A stretch of 64,000 nt of DNA from Patiria pectinifera (taxonomy: Eukaryota; Echinodermata; Asteroidea; Valvatida; Asterinidae), in assembly GCA_029964075.1 (NCBI GenBank), contig CM057148.1:31985916-32049915 (forward strand), in the 5' to 3' direction. Below, one piece after another: positions 56,101-64,000 of this stretch. How positions within the stretch are numbered: position 1 is the first letter of the stretch; each line of letters opens with the position of its first letter. The position numbers and the translations under genes were made by a program. Below the pieces are notes generated by a model. It saw only the letters and a list, made by a program, of their open reading frames with translations. It made no database searches and had not been told where the DNA came from.

Positions 56101-57124
56101 CAATTTGTTCAGTTTAAATATCAAAATCATTAATTCAACTATCCAAATTAGGTCAAACCATGGAGGTATGAAAGGAAATTGTAGGATTCAATCAAATGTC
56201 GATCGATCTCCGCACTTTCGATAGGGCCCTACCGCTTGCTGCGTATAATTGAGGCCTAGCGTTAAAACTAAAATCATAGAAACGGTGAACAAAAACTTCA
56301 CACGATATTGCACAGTACAACAAACAAACGGGCCCAAAACAAATGCTGTGTAATTGGAAAATTCTCACCTTGAATTCCATCATGCATGGCATGTTTGAGC
56401 ATGATGTCCAAGCCAGTGCACGAAGCGGGAAATCTCGAGAGAGGGTCGTGAAGAACAAAGATCTGCAGGCCGACACGTTGCCGCGGTCAAGCATGCCGAG
56501 AACACGAGCCACCAGCACCGGGGCGGATTGAAAGCTGGGCGGGGATGCGCCGCCCGGACTCGGCTGGAACGCACCGTCATGACCGTTGATTTAGCACCTG
56601 GACTTCGGTGTCCGTAAACTTATGACGGGCCATGATTCAAGTAGGTATACACAAGCTTCAATCATGGACGGCTGACATAATCCAGTGGTGATTCAGCATT
56701 CCAAAAAGTACGAGTAGGCCTAGGCCTAAAACGCTGAGAATTCATGTTCTGGAAACCGTGGACGGCTGTGACAAATCGCATGAAATGTCGACAAGCGAGC
56801 GGATCGCTTGGGCTGACGTTCTGACGAGGCATCTTGTAAAAGCTGTATGGTCGTACTCGTAGGATATACGTAAATGCCGTCACCAAAACGCCCAAAAATC
56901 ACTGAAGTCAGCTGCATGACATTTGCAAATCATAAGTTCACTAACCGAAGTTCATGGAATGTAAGCGAACAAACGCTTATTCCAGGAGAAATTTATTTTT
57001 GTCTATCGCATCATGGAATTATTCTCACCATTACACTCATTAATATTTATTGTTTGTGTACTGACCTCCAGATGAAGATTCAACAACAGCAAACACATCA
57101 CGAACAGATGTTTGACGTTCTCAT
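50141..57124 (-). CDS. Gene R-B: four-pass membrane protein, B type, intron enlarged by 5.2 kb
   Basis: Exons on the minus strand: a 57066-57124, b 50774-50890, c 50555-50641, d 50141-50308 ending in TAA. All splice sites have GT and AG, with the same phases as Q-B; exon b is one codon shorter and exon d shorter at its end. The visible 144 residues keep four TM segments (LVGGLYSISMCVLGFLF, SLVFVIPLASLAEAAFIAYN, SFIYVVGIASFVVRSFVCG). The a-b intron is about 6.2 kb against 0.65 kb in Q-B because of a segment flanked by a 50-bp direct repeat and a hAT-like MITE. Open frames in all exons suggest it may still work, or have decayed only recently. Confidence 0.65.
51093..51456. mobile_element. hAT-like MITE (CAGGCGCGGTTCTA ends, 8-bp TSD)
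   Basis: 364 bp with perfect 14-bp inverted ends CAGGCGCGGTTCTA and duplicated ATCGATCC at 51085-51092 and 51457-51464. The interior has runs of G and C and no coding sequence. It lies in the a-b intron of R-B. Confidence 0.88.
51773..57051. other. 5.2-kb insertion bounded by a 50-bp direct repeat
   Basis: Bases 51773-51822 and 57002-57051 are the same 50-bp sequence (TCTATCGCATCATGG ... TTAATATTTATT). In block Q the corresponding intron is continuous. The inserted part (51823-57001) has no LTR, TIR or known transposase. It includes T runs (53228, 54349), a CTT microsatellite near 55083 and a CpG-rich area at 55860-56900. Origin unknown. Confidence 0.7.
55860..56900 (-). promoter_or_regulatory. 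CpG-richer area with possible first exon (donor at 56370)
   Basis: Within the 5.2-kb insertion, GC and CpG rise clearly. On the minus strand a frame open from about 56580 to 56371 (GGASPPSFQSAPVLVARVLG, then SFFT-like and CMMEFK ends) meets a plausible donor AAG|GTGAGA. No downstream exon was recognised. It could be the displaced 5' end of another gene. Confidence 0.3.
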
Positions 57125-57433
57125 CTAGCAATAAATTACATTCAAAATATAAACAAGTAACACTATACTAAATGTTACTAGAAACTAGCAATGATGTATT
57201 GGGTTTTTTATTTGCCAGTCACTGCGGTTCTCCATACATGTACACTCTCTAAAACATTTGTTGTTGCTGTTGTTTAATCTTTTTTGAACAATTTCCACAG
57301 GAAAAAATGGGGTACACTTCACAAACTGTATAATATTGTAAAATGAAATAATTTACAGTCACTGTTATTAACAGGCCCAGAATCATCGCAGACTCTGGAT
57401 AAAAATGCTTTCTAGTCTTACTCGCACTTGAAT

Positions 57434-59275
57434 CTAAGAGATACCTTGATTATGTGTTTCTGCTCCACAAGGAAAACTCATTGTCCTTGCTTGCCAGTAC
57501 TTTCTGAACAAGTACGGAGCAAAGAAAACGTTCACAACACTAGCGGCTGCCCACAAAACCAAAATTGCCTGCAATAGAAAGACAATCAGTGATTCATGAG
57601 GTGTTGTTTCAGGAAGAAAACACTTGTAAAATAATATCTCTATAAAATCTCTAAAATAACATTTATGCGAACATGACTTTTACAGATACCCAACTTTATT
57701 TCTTTAACTAAATACGAATGACTCCTTTTTAATTGATAAATTATTAAATTGACTGGAGCGTGGTTTGAACCGGCGATCTCCTAATTGCCGTTTCATCGCT
57801 CTACCAGCCAAATGATGGCGGTTCACCATTTTGTCAATACGTTTGTCCAAAGGCGGCTTTTCATCAGCCATAAATCTGTATTATGCCATGAAGCCAGGGG
57901 TTATGTATAAAGTCACAATGCTAGGAACATAATTAACGAGTGCTGAACATCTGGGAAATAGAAAACAGGGATCACTCAAAGAGAGCACAGCATGAGGAAA
58001 TATTTTAATAAACAACAAAGGGAAACTGGCTAAATATGTATGAGAAGATATCGCAACACCTTATTTTTATTAGGAAAAAATACTTACGATCTCAGACTTT
58101 TGATCTCCATTTGGCATCTGTGTTCCATTCAGTACTGACTCTTTATCCTCCGGCAGTGTGTAATGCATTATGCCATAGGCTATCAGAACCACGATACACA
58201 AACAATGTAGTACAAGGCTGTAAGGCATCCTCATAAACACGCCGTACACCAGAAGGAAAACTAAAAACAAGAAACGAAATATGTTTCACAGCGTTAGAAA
58301 TTTATAACAACATGATTGTATATTAGGATAATGCGTATAATTATATATTTAAAAAAAAATCCAACTAAAGGAATGTCACATCACTAGCATCGTTTTGTAA
58401 ATTTTTAATTGTTTGTACTGTTATCATCTCAGACTTCTGTTCGTTATTATTGTACTATAAATGTTCATAAACATTATCCATCTCGGAAATTACTCGAAAT
58501 TGCACCTTTTCCTTCAACTATTTACCTGGAAAATACACCTGTTTCCTTCAACGGCAATAAAAGGGTTTAAAATAATATGTATTACTTATTGTCGTCTCTG
58601 CATTTTATGAGTAGTTAGCGATTAGAGAAAAATGTTAATTCATGTCATAATTACTTTAATACAATTATATTGGTTGAAATTAGCGTGTTACTGGTGTTGT
58701 TGCTGCTGGGTTTTTTTACGGGCCAGGTACGACTGTATTGTGTGATGTTGGTTGATGCGATGTAAATGACACAAGGTCACACTTAAAAATAGCAGATGTA
58801 AAACATGGGCAACCTTTGATGACCAATTATTATTGTGATCAAAAGTAAATCCCAACTCAATCATTCCATCCTATGAAGATAACCAAATATTAAACTACTC
58901 TTTTAATAGATGTCTTAAATAAGAATAAACCGAATTTCAATTAATTAAATATCTTGTGATGGCAAATGTAGTTCCAGTAAAAGGTGTCGCACCCAAAATC
59001 TTTTTAAGTAAATGAGTTAAAGGACATTTAAAAAAAAAACTGTATTTGCCTAATTTATGTAAATCGAAGTTTTTCTAACCTGTTGTGACACCCAAAACGA
59101 TCGCCAAATTAAATTGTGGCGAATCCGGTTTTTCTTCTGCAAACATCTTGCCTGAAAGAGCCGCTGCACATCCAATAGAGAGGATGGACAGGACGAGATA
59201 TAGCGACTCCCATCGAGACAAGTCAGCGAAGGATTGACTCTTAAACCTCAAAATAGAAGCCTTATATTCGTTCTT
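57434..59275 (-). CDS. Gene R-A: four-pass membrane protein, A type (exons 2-4)
   Basis: Exons on the minus strand: 2 at 59080-59275, 3 at 58088-58260, 4 at 57434-57568 ending in TAG. Acceptors end TTACCAG, TTTTTAG and TTGCAG. Donors are ACAG|GTTAGA and GAGATC|GTAAGT. Phases agree with P-A. The roughly 167 residues give TM1 (SLYLVLSILSIGCAAAL), loop [12 protein letters not shown]2 (NLAIVLGV.. into FLLVYGVF), TM3 (YSLVLHCLCIVVLIAYGI), an acidic loop and TM4 (AILVLWAASVVNVFFAPYLF) followed by RKYWQAR and a polar tail. This is the only complete 3' end of the A type here. The first exon is probably near 60270, but its splice phase is not clear. Family not recognised. Confidence 0.72.
57740..57830 (-). 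tRNA. tRNA-like sequence in an R-A intron
   Basis: On the minus strand TTTGGCTGGTAGAGCGATG (A-box-like) is followed by CGGTTCAAACCACGCTCCAG (B-box). The anticodon arm does not pair well, so a tRNA-derived SINE or pseudogene is likelier than a working tRNA. Confidence 0.4.
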
Positions 59276-60086
59276 CTGGTAATAAAAAGAATGTTACGCC
59301 TGTGAGGAGCATTTCAAAAGCAAAGGATGCAATGTCGAAAATCCTAGCTACAGTTTTAAGCTGATTCTAAAACATCAATATTATTTAGGGGGAGAATTCA
59401 ACGGAATAAATAGTTTGCTCTAGTTTAAAAAAATATGTATCACATGAGTTGATTTAGTTTGAGGAATTTCATTTGTCAAATTGCCAAAAAGTCATTACTT
59501 TATGTCGCCGAAGATTGAAGTATATTTTCTACGTCGGTGAAGGGCAAAACTAAATCTACACAAAAAACTTAATATTTTAAGGTTACCCTCTGTATACCCG
59601 AATTATGAATCAACTGGTATACGCTATGAATGCATATAACAATTGTATTGATTTGGTAGATATTTTATGTTCAATGTTACGAAGCTTATGAACACTTTTA
59701 TTAATCTACATACATTCGTCTTCTTTGGCCGTCTGTGTCAGCTCGATGGTCGACATCTGGTAAACAAGAGATCGAGTCACACCTGAAATAATACTTTGGA
59801 CTTTTTCTCTCGAAAAACCCTCGTAAGCACTGAGAATACAATTGTTTTTTGAACAAAATTATTTCTCCCAACGCTAACTATTCGAACTAATGCTTATACT
59901 GGATGCAAATTCGACGCGTCGTTTACGACGCGTTAAAATAATTATCAAAAGCAACTTAGCTTCTCAAAAACAACGCCAATCTAAAAATAAGACACATTTG
60001 CAACAGCAAAAAAATACAAGTAAAATAGCCTCCATAGTTCAATACACGTCTCCCCAAACGAGTCTTTGGGAATAAAATGTGTATTG

Positions 60087-60160
60087 AAATTTACACTACA
60101 GCCAAATAATTATGTTTGTAAATAATTTACACTACAGCCAAATAATTATGTTTGTAAATA
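60087..60160. repeat. Two tandem copies of a 36-bp unit
   Basis: TTTACACTACAGCCAAATAA and the following bases are repeated twice, ending at a poly-T tract. Confidence 0.85.
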
Positions 60161-60229
60161 TTTTTTTTTTTTTAAAGTAGGTGTTATATATAAGAAATTG
60201 TCAAAATAATTAGAAATGTCGATATATAT

Positions 60230-60840
60230 TCACCGTATAGACGTAATTTGAGTGCTACAAACCGTTCCCTGAACATATGGCAACTACAGTTAGTATGCGC
60301 AATACAATGATAGCGCAAAGGCTATCAATACTAAGACATAACAAACACAGTCGTTTATTATTAACATATTAACTCTACACAATTTGTTTAGTCTGTGCTG
60401 TCAGTTTAAACTTTGAACTTGATTCAATAAACAACCTTGCCTATTTATACACTTCTTGAGTCCTGACACTATCTATTTAGTACAGAGAATTGGACATATG
60501 CTTTTATTTCATGGACGCGTGCCTGATGTCATTCATAATTGTATAGTTTGGGGGAAATGTTTAGCTTGAAGATATCGAAAAGTTGACGTCAGGTTTGGCC
60601 GAGGCTGCAAAATACTCCGGCATTTTCAAGTTGTGTAGATTACAGTACACAATTGGAATAGCTGATTAGATGACTGTTTTGTGATAGATGAGGAATTCTT
60701 CTCAAACAGCCGTCGAAAATATTGTTCATTTTCACAAAAGATGTTAAAACAAAAAATACGAATAATCGGACATCTACATCAGATTTCATAACTATGACAT
60801 AAAATGCAAAAGTGTATTGCCGGGAGATTGGAATGGAAAC
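60230..60840 (-). promoter_or_regulatory. 5' region of block R genes
   Basis: Duplicated at 62590-63405 over its full length and in part at 46780-47060. On the minus strand ATG TTC AGG GAA lies at 60276, in the place of the P-A start (ATG TTC GTG GAA), followed by a possible GTGAAT donor whose phase does not fit exon 2. First-exon identity is therefore tentative. Confidence 0.4.
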
Positions 60841-61955
60841 ATGGAAACAAACCTAGGAGGGCTGACCGACAGTCATGTCACTCATTTATCTTATCATTTC
60901 AATAAGTCTGTATGAAATCTGTTACACTTAATATATTGTTTTAAATTTAATTCTTCAATTCTATTGTCAGAAGTGTAGTAAAACATACTAAGAATTCTTA
61001 AAATTAGTCGGGAACTTACGATTGGACATACAGACCAAAATAGGGTCACTTCATCACATCACTTCATCACGTCTCTTGGTGTTTCGACTTCCATAATTTT
61101 TAACTAATGATGGTGCCAGCATGCGGTTTCCACATCAGTTATGTTTGGATTGTGCTTTTCTCAAATCTGTATAAACAATATTGTCCAGGGTCGACAAAGA
61201 ACTCATTTAGCATGATCGCATCACATGTATTAATCTTTTGTGCATAACAACTTCATCCGCATTATTTGCAAAATGGAAAAACATATACTATCGCCAACAG
61301 TTGGAAAAAAAGTACAAGTAATGTTGCGACCATTCTGTAAACTGCATAAGAAGATGATGCCATCAATGCTTCAGTCGCATATTTAGGGATGTAATAAGGA
61401 AATCATTAATTAATTGTCTGTACCTATGGCACATTCTCGCCACACCCAATCAGTGGACCTCATCATCCTATTTTACTTTCGCATAGCGCAGTGATATTTA
61501 CAAAACGAATATTGCGTTAATTCGTAACCAGGCCAACCTTGATGAAATTTTAATTCTTAAAACAACACACAGCCAATTACAAGTTGGAGAGGGCTTACCG
61601 AGAGGCGTCCAGGCAAAAAGATAAAGCACATTTAATAGCTTCAGATGTTTCCATTTTTTTACAATGCAAGTGAATGTCACATTATGTTGGATACCCAACA
61701 ACCATGCTTCTTAATAAATCTGTTCTCTGGAATACATTATGTCATGTTCAGCAGCACCTCATGATTGGAGATCGGAATTACAGTTTCCCATACAGTATAT
61801 ATACATTAATTTGGATTTCTGGAGTTAAAACCGTTTTTTAAAACATTCAACTTTCATTGTTTTATTGAACTTGGGGATTGTGTAATGATACTTCGAAACT
61901 AATCAATTTCTTTCTGCACATGATGTAGTTCACTCCAGTCTTCAGTTATTTGGAG
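60841..61955. other. No gene seen
   Basis: AT-rich sequence between two copies of the 5' region. No supported exon. Confidence 0.5.
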
Positions 61956-61959
61956 TTTT

Positions 61960-62410
61960 CGTATGTGTTATCCAGAAATTTTACGTGTTTTACGTAAGTT
62001 GGACTTTGGTTGATGTAAAAATAGGTTTCCAAGCAACAGTATCGCCATTGTGTTGTTCAAATAGACCGCATACTATATTTTTTATAATTAGGTTCACAAT
62101 TCAACGTCTGATGAAAACGAAAGATAACCACTGATATTGTTGGAAAAAGCATTCTTTATTCATTTGTACAAACGGTAATCATGGAATGTAAATCTCAGTA
62201 AATAAGTTGAATCTAATTGTAAGACAGTAAAAGCATTCGTATAAATATGACAATCCTGTTCCGTCTATTTCCAAGTTTCTTGTAATATGTTAACCTCGTC
62301 GATCTGAAGTTAAAATATTAACACATTTTACTCCAATGGTCCTTTAGAGCTGTTTGCAAAAGTTAATTGTCATAATCACATTAAACCTTCAATTTACCAC
62401 AAAACACCTT
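61960..62410. repeat. Dispersed segment, second copy of 22716-23180
   Basis: Same order of landmarks as the first copy, no conserved frame. Confidence 0.7.
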
Positions 62411-62539
62411 TGTACGCTAACGTAATTTTAAACCGATTGTGTGTAATGCAAAGTTGATTTTCAATTTACTTAAGTGACATTAACCCTACCCCTGCTGAAT
62501 TCAACAGGATCCAACTATGTCACATACCCGATAAAATGT

Positions 62540-62851
62540 AAGTTATGTGTACGAAAAAAATTATTCGAAATGTATTATATATATTCACCGATTTAAGGAA
62601 TTGAAGTAATTAAATAAACGTAAATTGAGTGCTACAAAACGCTCAGTTATGTGTACGAGAAAAATGATTAGAAATGCATTATATATATTCACCGATTTAA
62701 GGAATTGAAGTAATTAAATAGACGTAAATTGAGTGCTACAAAACGCTCAGTTATGTGTACGAGAAAAATGATTAGAAATGTATTATATATATTCACCGAT
62801 TTAAGGAATTGAAGTAATTAAATAGACGTAAATTGAGTGCTACAAACCGCT
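62540..62851. repeat. Three tandem copies of a 104-bp unit
   Basis: Units start at 62540, 62644 and 62748. Each runs from AGTTATGTGTACGA through ATTCACCGATTTAAGG to GAGTGCTACAAA. On the minus strand each holds the first-exon tail and its GTGAAT donor, so the first exon end is triplicated. Confidence 0.9.
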
Positions 62852-63405
62852 GATTTTCTTTAACATATGGCGCTACAGTAAGTATACGCAATACAATGAT
62901 ATCGCAAAGGTTATCAATACTCAGACATAACAAACACAGTAGTTTATTATTAACATAACTCTACACAATTTGTTTAGTCTGTGCTGTCAGTTTAACCTTT
63001 GAACTTGATTCAATAAACAGCTTTGCCTATTTAAACATGTCGTGAGTCCTTATATTTGTAAAGAGAATTGGACTCATACTCTAATTTCCTTGCGGCGTGT
63101 TTGAGGTCATCCATATTGTCGAGTTTGGGGGACATGTCTAGCTTGGAGATATCGAAACGTTGACGTGAGGTTTGGCCGAGACTGCAAAATACTCCGGCAT
63201 TTTCAAGTTGTGTAGATTACAGTACACAATTGGAGTAACTGATTAGATGACTGTTTTGTGATAGATGAGGAATTCCTCTCAAACAACCGTCGTAAAGATC
63301 GTTCATTCTTATCTAAGATGTTAAAAAATACGAATTATCGGACATCTACGTCGGATTTCATAACTTTGACATAAAATGCAATAGTTTTATTGCCGGGAGA
63401 TTTGA
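62852..63405 (-). promoter_or_regulatory. Second copy of the 5' region of block R
   Basis: Matches 60270-60840. In this copy the frame after ATG TTA AAG is closed by TAG within nine codons, so it cannot serve as a coding first exon. It may be a duplicated promoter. Confidence 0.4.
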
Positions 63406-63497
63406 TTAAATTATGTACAAAAACTGTTAAACTTAGTACACATATATTGTTTTAAATTTAATTCTTCAGTTCTGTTGTCAGAAGCAGTGTTGTAGTC

Positions 63498-63590
63498 GAG
63501 GCCACAACCTCCGAGGCCGAGGCCAAGGTCGAGGCCACAACCCCCGAGGCCAAGGCCGAGGCCGAGGCCACAACTGCGAGACCAAGGCTG
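63498..63590. repeat. GAGGCC-type minisatellite, copy 2
   Basis: CCGAGGCCAAGGCCGAGGCC-type words separated by CACAAC spacers. It directly adjoins copy 2 of the dispersed segment. Confidence 0.85.
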
Positions 63591-63605
63591 AATAGCAAAA
63601 TGCTG

Positions 63606-64000
63606 AATATCATAGGAATCCCCATTAAATAAACAACAAGTTGATTTTTGACTCATTTTTACCACTCATAACCGCGATGCGACCAGACAATGCCAGACGG
63701 CCCGCCGTTACGCACGGGCAAAGCATAGTTCCAATCCCGCTCCACACAACGGGATAAGTGTCCACGCATTATCACTGTTAATACCGCGGTACCAGACAAA
63801 GTCTGGCAATGGCCAATCCCGCTCCAAACAACACGGCAACACGGAACATGCGTGCATGATATCACTCAGTTCATCAAAATGACCATGAATTCTCGGATCA
63901 TCCGATTTGAATCCAATGGCTTCAAAGAATTTAAAGACGTAGGGAGTCCAGGGGTTTTGGCCGTATATCTGTAACCACGCAAATGGCTCTAAAAATACAA
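63606..64000 (-). repeat. Dispersed segment with conserved minus-strand frame, copy 2 (runs off the window)
   Basis: Partner of 25894-26412. The minus-strand frame encodes WTPYVFKFFEAIGFKSDD and GHFDELSDIMHACSVLP, with three residues more than copy 1 and no frame break. Confidence 0.55.

Noticed and set aside
62540-62851. CRISPR-like array of three repeats
   Set aside because: The units are contiguous 104-bp tandem copies without spacers, in eukaryotic DNA.

Overview
This is intron-rich, AT-rich animal DNA. It has GT..AG split exons, two Ty3/Gypsy LTR retrotransposons, and many degraded or non-autonomous elements (Crypton, Penelope, LINE, hAT-like, Harbinger-like, fold-backs). I see no operons, rRNA or CRISPR. 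The content fits a marine invertebrate, possibly a deuterostome, but the sequence alone does not place the phylum.

Host genes: the backbone is a minus-strand array of small four-pass membrane proteins in three duplicated blocks: P (about 0.4-18.8 kb), Q (42.0-47.1 kb) and R (48.4-60.9 kb). Q and R each hold an A-type gene followed downstream by a distant B-type relative with different intron positions. R-A (57434-59275) and Q-B (42746-44267) have the cleanest exon sets, Q-A is truncated, and R-B carries a 5.2 kb insert in its first intron. I do not recognise the family. A lone Ig V-type exon with two stops lies at 27.6-27.9 kb.

Retrotransposons: a Gypsy-type element (1435-14966, LTRs 724 bp, TSD CCAA) sits in a broken duplicate of A-gene exon 2. 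Its 3' LTR is split by a second element (9454-14540, LTRs 472 bp, TSD AGAGT) whose Gag Cys-His box looks CsRn1-like. Both have textbook -1 frameshift signals at the gag/pol junction. The outer element also carries, in the env position after pol, an ORF with an apparently complete SGNH/GDSL hydrolase active site. This is the most unusual thing in the window.

Repeats between the gene blocks (18.8-42 kb): a satellite rich in CGACGTCG palindromes, a decayed Crypton tyrosine recombinase, a LINE ORF2 tail, nested G-rich TIR elements, a hAT-like MITE with an 8-bp TSD, a gutted Penelope-like element with a hammerhead-like motif, an array of about 150-200 bp units with TGACGTCA sites interrupted by a TIR element, and overlapping segmental duplications at 38.9-41.1 kb. 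All gene models, identities and similarities were read by eye from the sequence; no database search was made.
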